From the NCBI GenBank assembly GCA_016867265.1, contig VGJW01000018.1, positions 1 to 64,000 of the forward strand: DNA of 64,000 nt, read 5' to 3'. Source of the DNA: Candidatus Tanganyikabacteria bacterium. Lineage in GTDB: Bacteria > Cyanobacteriota > Sericytochromatia > S15B-MN24 > VGJW01. The notes under the pieces are model-generated. The model worked only from the letters and a program-made list of their open reading frames with translations. It was not told the DNA's origin and made no database searches. Position 1 is the first letter of the stretch. Each line of letters opens with the position of its first letter. Below are positions 24,396 through 32,751 of this stretch, piece by piece. The position numbers were made by a program, and so were the translations under genes.

Positions 24396-27251
24396 ATGCG
24401 TGGCATCCCCGTGAGAAGCGAACCCTCCAAGGCACGCGTTCAGGTCCGTGACCTGGAGGTGGCCCTCGGGCCTGTGCAGGCCCGCATTCTCCAAGGCGAC
24501 GTTGACCTTGTCGGCAGGGCCGGCGAGGACCGGCTGGTGCTCGACGAGCGGGTGGTTCCCCGCGTCCTGGCCGCCGAGGCCGCTATAGAGGCCGCGGAAC
24601 TGGTGGATGCCGTCAGGGCCAGCCTCGGTGCCAAGGCCAAGGGCATGCTCCACGGCCTCGAGGTCGTCTTGACCGGCAAGGATCGCTTTGCGGTGCGAGG
24701 CAAGGGACCCGGCGGCGAGCCCTTCCTCCTGGAGGGACTCGTCCGCAGCAGGGACGGTCGCATCCTGCTGGTACCCACCAAGGGTGAGGCCAGGGTGGAT
24801 GGCCTGCAGGTCGATCTTGACCTGCGCGCGGCTGAGGGCACGGTGCGGGTCGGGCCGGAGGATGTGACGGCGCGGTTGGGCGCGATGCGCGATGCCTCTG
24901 GCAGGCAGCATCTCCTGAATCCGGTGGTCCGCAACGCCGGGGGCGGTGTGCTGCAGTTCAGCGCGACCGTCCGCAAGGACGGACAACTGGTGCCCCTGTC
25001 TGCGCGCGTCCGACCGGAAGTGCTGCCCTCAGGAAACCTAGGGCTCAGGCTGTCGGACCTTAGGGTCGAAGCTGCAGGGCACGCGGCCAAGGTCGATCTC
25101 GCCCGGGGCAAGGCTCGGGTCGACGCTGGCTGGACCGAAATGAACCGGGTAGTCGGGGAGATTCTGGGCTCCATGATTCCGGACGCTGCCGTGGCCTTCG
25201 ACGGCAAGGGCGGCCTGCGCGTTTCCGGAAACGCGACCACGGGCACTTTCGTCGACCTGCCGGACCGCAAGGGCAAGCTGGGGAGGACACCTATTCGCGT
25301 CGAGTGCGACGTGGCCCTCTCGGCAACGGCCGATGGCCGTATGCAGGCTCATCTGAAGCGATTTGAGGCCAAGGGCGAGTTCGTCAACCTCAAGTTGGAC
25401 GGTGAGCAGGACAAAGTCGCGGTGCAGTTGCCCCGCAAGGGGCTGGTGGCCCTGCTGGGTGAGGTGATGGGCCCTGCGATTGCAATCGGGGATATCAAGC
25501 CGCTTGGCGAGCGTACCTTCCGCGCACGTATCGGCACTCCCGGGCAGGAGCTGGAGTTGGATGGCCGTGTCGAGACTCGGGATGGAGACCTGGAGGTGCG
25601 CCTCGAAGCCCTTCATTTGCCCGGTGGCTGGGGCAGGGCAGTCCTGTCCGGACGGGGCAGCAACCTTGAGGCGCGTCTGGACTGGCAGGAACTGGCGCGA
25701 TCGGTCGAGCGACAGTTGCCGCTGCGTGGTGTGACGGCCCGAACGATGCCCGACGGCGGCGTCCGGCTGGAGGGGCGCTTGTCGTTGCTGGGCCTGCCCC
25801 TGCTGCCTGTCTCCCTTGATGTCCGCCCGGGCCTCGACGCCACGGGGACGCTCGGCGCTGAAATCCGTTCCTTCAAGTTGGCGGGTGCCGGCTTGCTGGG
25901 TGCCCTGGGCGGGGCAGGCCTGTCGTTGGAGCGTCTCGCGGGGAAGGGCCTGTTCGCCGGCAACCGCCTTAAGCTCGGGGATCTGCCCCTGCCTCCCGGA
26001 CTGGCCCCGATCGCCATCGCTGCCGGGGAACGTGGCCTGCAGCTTTCCTTGCGGGCGGATTCCCGTGCCCTCGGCATCGGCCCCACGGTCAGCCTGGACG
26101 GTCCGACGCTCAGGCTGTCTGCCCAGAAGACCCTTGGCTTGCCGGGCGGGATCTCCGCCGTCCGCCTCGACAAAGGCAATCTGGAACTGGAGGCCGCCAT
26201 CTCGGACCGGGGCTTGCTGCCCATGCTGCCGCCTATGCCCGGTGTCGATGTCTCCCGTTCACGCCTGGTCCTGCCGTTGGGTCTGGGTGTGGGCGATGCC
26301 CGGAGCACCCGCCTCCAGTCGGTGACCGTAGGCCCTGAGGGTGCGGTGCTGACCGTCGACGCGCGGCCTCTGGTTGCGGGAACCATGGCCGACCTGCCTC
26401 AGGGCATGGCCCTGAAGGGCGATTTGCTCGAGGTCGAGATCCCCAAGCCGGCCGGCCTGCCCGTGCGGGCCAGCCGGGCAGAGGTTCGGGGTGACGGCCT
26501 CGACGTCGTCGTGGCCTTGCCCAGGGACCCGTCGGGCGAGGTCGTGCCGGGCCTGGGCCAGGGCCTGCGCTGGGTCGATGACGGCATCGAAATCGACCTC
26601 GAGGCCTGGGCTCCCGGTGCCCGCGTCCGGGAGGCGCGGGTCGAGGAGGGTGCCTTGAGGTTGGGCCTTGGCAGGGAGGCGGATGCCCCCCGGGGCATGC
26701 AGGGCAGTCCGCTGCGTGTCCGGACGGAGGGCAGGGTCGAAGTCCACGGGTTCGTGCTCGAAGGTGCCGAAGTCCTCGTGCGACCGCCGGCCAACGGCCC
26801 GCTGCAACTGGACAAGCTCGGACCCAAGGACGTGAAACTTCGCCACGGACAGGTCCTCGTGTCCCCTGCCAAGCTTGATGCGCTGTTGCGCGACGCCATG
26901 GGCAAGGACTATGCCCGCATGGCGCCGCGTCTCGACGGTGATCGTCTGGTCATCCAGGACGGACCGGTCGGGCTCCCTGTCTCACTCGCCGTAGAAGCGT
27001 CCCGGGACGGCAGTCTCAAGTTGACGCCGACGTCCATCCTGGGGCGCTCGGCCTTCCTCGAGATTCCACAGGTGCTTGTCGGTACGCTGCTCAAGCCGTT
27101 GACCGCGCTCATACCGGATGATCCCCGCCAGTCCGTGAACCTGGCCAAGGTATCCGGAGCCGACCTTCCCCCCTTGCAGGGCGCCCGAATCGACGGGGAG
27201 GGCCTTTGGCTGGATTTCGGCAACCCTTGGCAGCAGCAGGTGCGGAGGTAG
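24396..27251 (+). CDS. Large multi-repeat LmeA/DUF2993-like protein
   Basis: 951 aa, built almost entirely of alternating beta strands in successive modules of about 100 residues (e.g. RLEGRLSLLGLPLLPVSLDV, LRVSGNATTGTF, VRTEGRVEVHGFVLEGAEV). A recurrent helix before a strand pair (VSPAKLDALLRDAMG; DERVVPRVLAAEAAI) resembles the DUF2993/LmeA fold of cyanobacteria and actinobacteria, which binds phospholipid. No signal peptide or TM is visible, which is odd for that family. Ten or more repeats of one fold suggest a lipid-conduit-like rod, but that is inference. The ATG lacks a clear ribosome site. Confidence 0.5.
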   Translation: MRGIPVRSEPSKARVQVRDLEVALGPVQARILQGDVDLVGRAGEDRLVLDERVVPRVLAAEAAIEAAELVDAVRASLGAKAKGMLHGLEVVLTGKDRFAVRGKGPGGEPFLLEGLVRSRDGRILLVPTKGEARVDGLQVDLDLRAAEGTVRVGPEDVTARLGAMRDASGRQHLLNPVVRNAGGGVLQFSATVRKDGQLVPLSARVRPEVLPSGNLGLRLSDLRVEAAGHAAKVDLARGKARVDAGWTEMNRVVGEILGSMIPDAAVAFDGKGGLRVSGNATTGTFVDLPDRKGKLGRTPIRVECDVALSATADGRMQAHLKRFEAKGEFVNLKLDGEQDKVAVQLPRKGLVALLGEVMGPAIAIGDIKPLGERTFRARIGTPGQELELDGRVETRDGDLEVRLEALHLPGGWGRAVLSGRGSNLEARLDWQELARSVERQLPLRGVTARTMPDGGVRLEGRLSLLGLPLLPVSLDVRPGLDATGTLGAEIRSFKLAGAGLLGALGGAGLSLERLAGKGLFAGNRLKLGDLPLPPGLAPIAIAAGERGLQLSLRADSRALGIGPTVSLDGPTLRLSAQKTLGLPGGISAVRLDKGNLELEAAISDRGLLPMLPPMPGVDVSRSRLVLPLGLGVGDARSTRLQSVTVGPEGAVLTVDARPLVAGTMADLPQGMALKGDLLEVEIPKPAGLPVRASRAEVRGDGLDVVVALPRDPSGEVVPGLGQGLRWVDDGIEIDLEAWAPGARVREARVEEGALRLGLGREADAPRGMQGSPLRVRTEGRVEVHGFVLEGAEVLVRPPANGPLQLDKLGPKDVKLRHGQVLVSPAKLDALLRDAMGKDYARMAPRLDGDRLVIQDGPVGLPVSLAVEASRDGSLKLTPTSILGRSAFLEIPQVLVGTLLKPLTALIPDDPRQSVNLAKVSGADLPPLQGARIDGEGLWLDFGNPWQQQVRR

Positions 27252-27257
27252 GCACGG

Positions 27258-28592
27258 GTGACGCGTCCCGTACAGGGTGACGGCAAGGCGGCAGTTCCGG
27301 GGTCGAGGAACCGCTCACGCGACGCTGAGGCTGCCGGGGATCGTCCGGAAGAGGCCCTGCCCAATCGCATGGCGGGAGACCGACTGACGCCGGGTCGGGC
27401 CTTCCGCGCCTTGGACAGCGATGCCTCCGGGACGCTCGATGCTGGCGAACTGGGAGTTGGCGCCTTGCCTCGCAAGGTCGGTGCCTACGACGCCAATCGC
27501 GACGGCAAGGTGACACGAGACGAGTTCGTAGCCGCGAGGCGCGAGGATATGGCCCTTGCTCACGAGTCCCGCTTGAAGGCGGAGTTCCGTCAGTTGTTCC
27601 CGGATGCGTCGCGAAGCCGCAAGGCGGCCGACCCGATGGCCGAAGCCGCCTACGTGGCGATGCGTCGCGATGTCGTGCGGGAGCGTCGTGCTGTCCACGA
27701 GGAGCTGGCTTGGACGCGTGCGGGCGGTGGCCCGGATGGCCTCGCCGTGGCCGGCACGTCCTACGAGGGCTACGATGCCGACGGCAACGGCCGTGTCTCG
27801 AGGCTCGAGTTCTCGGCGGCCTTCCAGGCGGATCGTGCTGCCGCCTATGTGCAGCGGATCGTCGAAGGCGCGGTCGTCGATGAGGCCTTGCAGGCGCGTC
27901 TGCGCATCCACGCAGACGGTCGTCGCCTGGACCGACAGGAAATCTTGGCCCGGGTGCCGCTCCCGGACTTGCCTGGAAGGCTTGAGGAAACCATTGCCCC
28001 GACCGAGATCGACCCAGAAGAGGACGCATTGCGTCCCGTGCCGGGCGGCGAACCGCACGCGCGCCGCCGGGATTGGTTCATCACGCAGTACCGGGGGTTG
28101 GGCAACAGCCATGAGGACACGCCTGGCTGGGACAATTCAAACTGCGGCCCGACGTCCCTGACGATGGTGGCCAAGGCCTTCGGCGTGATCGATCCGTCCC
28201 CTCGCGAGGCCGACGCGGCCATCGAGAAGACGCGCAAGCTCATGGGCGTGGTCGTCAACGACCGGGAGGGTTCGTCCTTCCCGAACATTCATCTCGGTGC
28301 CGAGCGCTATGGCCTGCATGCCCGGACTCGCCGGGACGCAAGTGCCAAGACCATTGCCGAGGAACTGGACAAGGGGCGTCTTGTCATCGTGAATGTCATC
28401 CCCAGCTACATCACGGGCAATGGCCGGGGTAGCGGCCACTACGGGGTCGTGACGGCCATCGAGGGGGACAAGGTCTACATGAACGATCCGATGAGCAAGG
28501 ACGGCCCCATCGTGATCACGCGCAAGCAACTCGAGACGGCCATCGCTCAGAAGGGTACGCGGGCCATGGTCAGCATCTCGCCCCGGGATTAG
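27258..28592 (+). CDS. EF-hand protein with C-terminal C39-like cysteine peptidase domain
   Basis: 444 aa, GTG start, 7 nt after the LmeA-like gene. The N-terminus is polar with no signal peptide. Three EF-hand loops: DSDASGTLDAGE (about 55), DANRDGKVTRDE (about 77), DADGNGRVSRLE (about 173). The C-terminal domain (about 285-440) has a papain-like triad: Cys296 in NCGPTSL, His394 in GHYGVV, Asp410 in NDPMS, as in peptidase C39-like domains. Calcium-dependent activation in a calcium-rich compartment is plausible, so export by a non-Sec route is inferred. Confidence 0.75.
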   Translation: MTRPVQGDGKAAVPGSRNRSRDAEAAGDRPEEALPNRMAGDRLTPGRAFRALDSDASGTLDAGELGVGALPRKVGAYDANRDGKVTRDEFVAARREDMALAHESRLKAEFRQLFPDASRSRKAADPMAEAAYVAMRRDVVRERRAVHEELAWTRAGGGPDGLAVAGTSYEGYDADGNGRVSRLEFSAAFQADRAAAYVQRIVEGAVVDEALQARLRIHADGRRLDRQEILARVPLPDLPGRLEETIAPTEIDPEEDALRPVPGGEPHARRRDWFITQYRGLGNSHEDTPGWDNSNCGPTSLTMVAKAFGVIDPSPREADAAIEKTRKLMGVVVNDREGSSFPNIHLGAERYGLHARTRRDASAKTIAEELDKGRLVIVNVIPSYITGNGRGSGHYGVVTAIEGDKVYMNDPMSKDGPIVITRKQLETAIAQKGTRAMVSISPRD

Positions 28593-29077
28593 CGCATGGC
28601 CCGTCTGCGCTCGTGTCGCGCGACGACCGTGCTGCCGAAGGCATCGAACTCGGCCTGCACCAGCCCGCAGCCGGGCGCGAACCACCATCGCGTCGCCTTT
28701 GAACCCGGTTCGTCGAAGCGGACGCGCCAGCATTGCTTCGCCGGGCCACTGGGCAGGACCAGATCCTCGCGTTCCTCCAGCGTGGCCGTGCCTGACTGAG
28801 AGGGCCACTGCTGGCCCGGTGCGGCCTGCCACGGCAGGAAAGGACGGCCGTCCACATGGGTCCCCGCTGCGTCCTGACGGACAGACCAGATCTTGCGTTC
28901 CGAACCCAGCAATCCTGTCCGCTCGAGGGAAACCTGGATCAGATGGGCGTTGGTGCCTTGTTGCAGATTCAGGACCTCTAGGCTCAACTGGCCTTCGGTA
29001 AGGCCGAGCGGACCCCCCTCGACCCGGAACTCGTCTCGCTGGCCGACGGAAAGGGGCATAGGGGCATCGAGAGGCAC
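28589..29077 (-). CDS. Putative lipoprotein, body of frameshifted gene
   Basis: 162 aa from a GTG (VPLDAPMPLSVGQRDEF). The fold looks like a small beta-sandwich with a terminal WWFAPGCGLVQAEF typical of secreted lipoproteins of unknown function. Immediately upstream, in another frame, 29210-29080 encodes a lipoprotein signal ending SQGAGC and a short linker ending at GKTF. One indel near 29080 would join them into a product of about 205 aa. As written, the body lacks an export signal. It is convergent with the EF-hand gene (stops overlap). Confidence 0.55.
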   Translation of the reverse strand: MPLDAPMPLSVGQRDEFRVEGGPLGLTEGQLSLEVLNLQQGTNAHLIQVSLERTGLLGSERKIWSVRQDAAGTHVDGRPFLPWQAAPGQQWPSQSGTATLEEREDLVLPSGPAKQCWRVRFDEPGSKATRWWFAPGCGLVQAEFDAFGSTVVARHERRRAMR

Positions 29078-29216
29078 GCTGAAAGGTTTTACCCGGTTCG
29101 ATCGTGATGTTGGCGCCTGTCGGGTCAGACGCGTGGCAACCCGCCCCCTGAGACAGGCAAACTGCCATGAGGAGGCGGGTTACGCACAAGGTTTGCGTCG
29201 GTGGCGCCAACGATGC

Positions 29217-30230
29217 CTAGGGGGAGGGGGACGGGTAGTAGCTGGCGTAAGGCTCTGGCCAGGGCGACTCGCCGTAGTAGGGCGGATAGCTGACGTAAGG
29301 GTCCGGCGAGGGCGACTCGCCGTAGTAGGGCGGATAGGATTCATACGGAGCAGGCGTCGCCGGGGGCGCGCAATCGTAGCAGGGTGTCCTCGCGGGCTGG
29401 GGATAAGGCGGAAGGATGTACTGGGTATAAGGGAAGGGGTAATTGATGCCGTCGAGCGGATTCATCCAGCCGAGGGCAGTCCAGTTGTGCCGCAGCACCC
29501 GCTCTAGCGGATTGAGGTAGCTCACGGCGCGCACCTCGTGGCCAACCAGTTTGAGCATCATGCCTGTTGTGCTGTAGTACATTTCCGCGATGTCGCCCAA
29601 TCGCTGGTGACGAATACGCGGCTGGCTCAGGTAGACGATGCCCGGCCGGTCGATTCCGAAGCCCATGACGCTCAGGCGTCCGAACGGCAAGGCATAGCCG
29701 GGCGCCTTGTCCATCATGCCTCCCTCGAGGCCGCTGGTTCCTGGTGCATCGGGCGGATGGAAGGCGATGTCTCCTGAGATCGGGAACTCGAGGCCCAGCT
29801 TGGTGTCCACCATCCGTGCGGCGAGCCGGGCCCCGATGGCGGTGGTTCGTCCGGAGCTCTCCCCAGTCCGGAAGGTCAAGGTGCCGTCGTAGTCGAGGCC
29901 GGCGAGCTTGCCGTCCCAGATCATGCGGCGTTCCCCAGGCTCCAGTCGGGCCGAGAACTGGCCGGCTGCGCCGCCTGGGAAGGTGGCGGCAAGGCGAAGC
30001 ATCCGCGGAATGGCCACGGGCAGGGCGTCGGTGCCCCCGAAGCGCAGGTAGAGCGGCCGATTGAAGTCCGTGAAGCTATAGCAGCGTTCGACGGGTTTGG
30101 TATAATTGGGTCCAGCCCCCCAGTCGCTGTAGCAGTGCTGACGCGTGCCGTAGCCTCTCGCGAAGAGGTCGTCGAGGAAGGTCAGTTCGGCGTTGACGGC
30201 CGGGCCGTCGCCTTCGGCTTCGAGGACCAC
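29217..30230 (-). CDS. C-terminal portion of interrupted lipoprotein, Tyr/Pro-rich repeat tail
   Basis: 337 aa as an open frame from GTG, but the frame is open upstream to a TAG at 30294-30296 with sensible protein (KARLELTPDALTANR) and no start codon, so it is probably the downstream part of the gene at 30294-31266. Beta-rich body, then a C-terminal tail with two copies of YxSYPPYYGESPxPxP (DNA 29225-29345). The sequence contains HCYSDW and ERCYSF, a possible Cys pair. Function unknown; the tail suggests surface exposure. Confidence 0.5.
   Translation of the reverse strand: MVLEAEGDGPAVNAELTFLDDLFARGYGTRQHCYSDWGAGPNYTKPVERCYSFTDFNRPLYLRFGGTDALPVAIPRMLRLAATFPGGAAGQFSARLEPGERRMIWDGKLAGLDYDGTLTFRTGESSGRTTAIGARLAARMVDTKLGLEFPISGDIAFHPPDAPGTSGLEGGMMDKAPGYALPFGRLSVMGFGIDRPGIVYLSQPRIRHQRLGDIAEMYYSTTGMMLKLVGHEVRAVSYLNPLERVLRHNWTALGWMNPLDGINYPFPYTQYILPPYPQPARTPCYDCAPPATPAPYESYPPYYGESPSPDPYVSYPPYYGESPWPEPYASYYPSPSP
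29225..29345 (-). repeat. Tandem repeat encoding SYPPYYGESP units
   Basis: Two near-identical in-frame units of about 54 bp encode SYPPYYGESPSPDPYV and SYPPYYGESPWPEPYA, followed by a third truncated unit (SYYPSPSP). Confidence 0.75.
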
Positions 30231-30293
30231 CCGGTTGGCCGTCAGGGCGTCAGGGGTGAGTTCGAGGCGAGCCTTGATGGCTTCGATCTTCGA

Positions 30294-31166
30294 CTAGTCC
30301 GGCATCGCCATCGGGATCAGCCGGTTGCCCCCGCCGATATCCAAGGACGAGGGTGTTTCCCAAGCCGACGCACGGATCTCGAGGCGCGCCTCGGCAGAGG
30401 CCCCGTTGGGTGCCTTCGGCACGCGAATCACGAAGGCTAGGGTATTGGCCGAGAGCGTCTTCTGGTCGAATTCGATGAATACCGTCTGGGCTTGGCCGAG
30501 GTTGTTGGTCGTCAGGGTGAAACGATTGACGTAGCCGGCGGCGTTCTTGCCGAAGGTCCGGCTCGCGCCGCTCTGAAACATGCTGTTCAAGGCCGGGGCG
30601 AGGTCGTTGAAAGCCTTCATGCACCGGAGGAGGTCGGGATTGCGGAGAAGATCGACGACGCCCATGTGGTCGTACAAGTAGCCTTCGAAATCATCGAGCA
30701 GCTTCTGCACGGCCCGGACGTCCGGATTGTCCAGCGGGGCCATTCGCAGGTCCAGTGAGCCAGGGCCCAACAGGAAGCGCAGTTGGAGCGGCAAACGTTC
30801 GCCGGCCTTGATGAAGCCTTCCGTCTCGGCGACACTCAGCAGGCGACCGCCTGCATCACGCACCTCGGCGCGTACCCGCACGAGACCGTCCGGCAAGCCT
30901 TCGAAAACTTGGGACTGGGCTTCGCCGCCCATCGCCGAGACCGGGATCGTTCGCGTCTGGTCGCCATCTGCCGTATTGATGGTGATGACGATGTCCCTCG
31001 CGCCGCTGGGCAGCGTCTGTCCGAGAAGCGCCACGCTCAGGAAGCCGGCCGACAGCGGGTTGGCTGCACCCGCCGCCGAGGCTCCCGAAGCGGGGGCCGC
31101 AGCCGCGGGTGCGTTCGTGGAGGGGGGGCGACAGCAGGCTGTCGAGGGCTGCCGGGCTGCAACCAC
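30294..31166 (-). CDS. N-terminal portion of interrupted lipoprotein
   Basis: 290 aa frame. Its own start region is not convincing. In another frame, 31266-31131 encodes a lipoprotein signal (LALTTAATMTLSGC, then SPAALDSLLSPP), and a one-base change in the seven-C run at 31127-31133 (minus-strand sense) would join it to STNAPAAAAPASG here. The body is a beta-sandwich (DIVITINTADGDQTRTIPV, GLVRVRAEVRDAGGRLL) plus a helical insert (about 140-200). It ends PMAMPD then TAG, after which the same frame continues into the gene at 29217. Intact length would be about 680 aa. Confidence 0.5.
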   Translation of the reverse strand: MVAARQPSTACCRPPSTNAPAAAAPASGASAAGAANPLSAGFLSVALLGQTLPSGARDIVITINTADGDQTRTIPVSAMGGEAQSQVFEGLPDGLVRVRAEVRDAGGRLLSVAETEGFIKAGERLPLQLRFLLGPGSLDLRMAPLDNPDVRAVQKLLDDFEGYLYDHMGVVDLLRNPDLLRCMKAFNDLAPALNSMFQSGASRTFGKNAAGYVNRFTLTTNNLGQAQTVFIEFDQKTLSANTLAFVIRVPKAPNGASAEARLEIRASAWETPSSLDIGGGNRLIPMAMPD

Positions 31167-31386
31167 TGAGCGTCATTGTGGCCGCGGTGGTCAGGGCGAG
31201 TCGTCTCGGGCGTGACGTCTTCCTGACCACGGGCTTCCTCAATGGATGAAGGGGCACCGTCTCCACTCAACCCAACTGCCTGCAAGGCCAAACGGGGTGT
31301 TAGCCCGAGGCCTCGGTGGGGGTATGGTACCCATGGACGAGGTTGCCAAGTCAGGGTCAGGGACCCTATCACGGAGGCTCACCGGG

Positions 31387-32646
31387 ATGATCGGCAGGAT
31401 ATCTGGAACGGGGCCCCTGATTGACGGTCAGTACCGTCCGGGTTTGCCGCAGGCTGCAGGGCCCAAGCCGGTGTCCCCGCCGGCAGCTGCGGTCAGGGTA
31501 ACCGCTGACAGGCTCGAACGGGAGCACAAGGCTGCCCCGTGGGCGTTCTGGTCAAAGGGATCGCCAACCGCTGACAGGCTCGAACGGGAGCACAAGGCTG
31601 CCGCCGGCCACAAGCACGAATCGAAGGATGCTGCCCTAGAGGCGCTCGGTCAGGGCCAGCGTGACAAACTCAAAACCGTCGAGCGCTACTTGAGGGACCT
31701 CGGGGCCTCCGGTCATCCCGAGGCCGTCAAACATGCCCAGCAGATGCAGGGCATGCTGGACAAGTTGCTGATGCAGGGAAAACTCGAGGACCTGTCGGCC
31801 GAGGGCACGACGGTGCTGGACGAGATGGCCAAGGTCTTGTCCGGCTCGGCCCGGACCCTGCAAGGCAACATCGGGGATTGGCGCGCGCTTTACGATGAAA
31901 CGGGCATGACGCCCAAGGCGCTGGTCCTGCAGGCGGTTCTCGAGCATCTTGTGGACCCCCGCAGCATCTACCAGGGCGACCGCACGTCGACCTGCGGGGC
32001 AACGACCGTGCAGAGCATGCTCGCCGAGGCCAAGCCGGCCGAGTATGCCAGGCTCGTCTGCCAACTGCTGAACGAAGGCAGCGTCGAGACCGCGGCCGGA
32101 GACCTGATGAGTGCCGACGTTGCCGGACTGGGCGATGGGGCGGATCGGCGAAGCCATGTTGAGGACCTGTTGCAGGAGTCGTTCATGGGACTCGCGAGGG
32201 ACCTGCCTGAGCCGCGAATGTCCGGTGATGTCGATCTGACTCAGTTCGGCGATGGCCGCAGTGGTCGGACATCGCGTGGACGTGTCGGTGCCGCCGAGGG
32301 GGCCACGGTGGATGAGGGTCTGAGCGCCGCTCAGATGATTGGTCTTGCAAACTCCGTGATGCACGGTCGATCGGAAGCGGTCTCATTTGAAGGCTTGAAC
32401 CCGAAGCGGGCCTTGGATGTCCTGCAGGCAGCGCTCAAGGCGGGTCCGGTTCCCGTGGGTGTCAAGGGGGACCCCATCGGGCACGCCCTGTTGCTCGAGT
32501 CCATCCAGGGATCGAATGCCTACCTGCGTGATCCGGCGAATCCTGATGGCACACCCTTGATTGTCCCGACTGCGGACTTGATCAAGGAAACCGTGTTCGC
32601 CAGCGTGCCGGGCGTGGAGCAGTCGCGATCGGGTACAACCCGCTAA
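31387..32646 (+). CDS. Putative papain-like cysteine peptidase, no signal peptide
   Basis: 419 aa; ATG 31387 was chosen because GGAGG lies 9 nt upstream (31373-31377). An N-terminal Pro/Gly-rich stretch is followed by two copies of TADRLEREHKAA and helical segments. The C-terminal part has Cys203 in TSTCGATTVQSML, His366 in PIGHALLLESI and Asp382 in YLRDPANPDG, an order matching a Cys-His-Asp papain-like/C39-like fold. The match is weaker than for the EF-hand gene. Substrate and delivery unknown. Confidence 0.55.
   Translation: MIGRISGTGPLIDGQYRPGLPQAAGPKPVSPPAAAVRVTADRLEREHKAAPWAFWSKGSPTADRLEREHKAAAGHKHESKDAALEALGQGQRDKLKTVERYLRDLGASGHPEAVKHAQQMQGMLDKLLMQGKLEDLSAEGTTVLDEMAKVLSGSARTLQGNIGDWRALYDETGMTPKALVLQAVLEHLVDPRSIYQGDRTSTCGATTVQSMLAEAKPAEYARLVCQLLNEGSVETAAGDLMSADVAGLGDGADRRSHVEDLLQESFMGLARDLPEPRMSGDVDLTQFGDGRSGRTSRGRVGAAEGATVDEGLSAAQMIGLANSVMHGRSEAVSFEGLNPKRALDVLQAALKAGPVPVGVKGDPIGHALLLESIQGSNAYLRDPANPDGTPLIVPTADLIKETVFASVPGVEQSRSGTTR
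31500..31602 (+). repeat. Exact 37-bp direct repeat, 66-bp period, in coding sequence
   Basis: 31500-31536 and 31566-31602 are identical (starting AACCGCTGACAGGCTC). The 66-bp period is 22 codons, so the reading frame is kept and TADRLEREHKAA is duplicated. Confidence 0.9.
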
Positions 32647-32751
32647 ATGATGGGCAAGGCCCCTAGCAAAGGGGCATACGGCAATTCGAGCCGTCTGGAC
32701 TTCTTCAAAACCAAGAAGTAGCTTCGGGCAGTTGCGAACACAGGGGTTGCC

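Noticed and set aside
30294-30296. TAG readthrough or recoding as an explanation of the in-frame stop
   Set aside because: TAG ends several normal genes here (coxB, sco, menC, the LmeA-like gene), so an altered code is unlikely; mutation or error is simpler.
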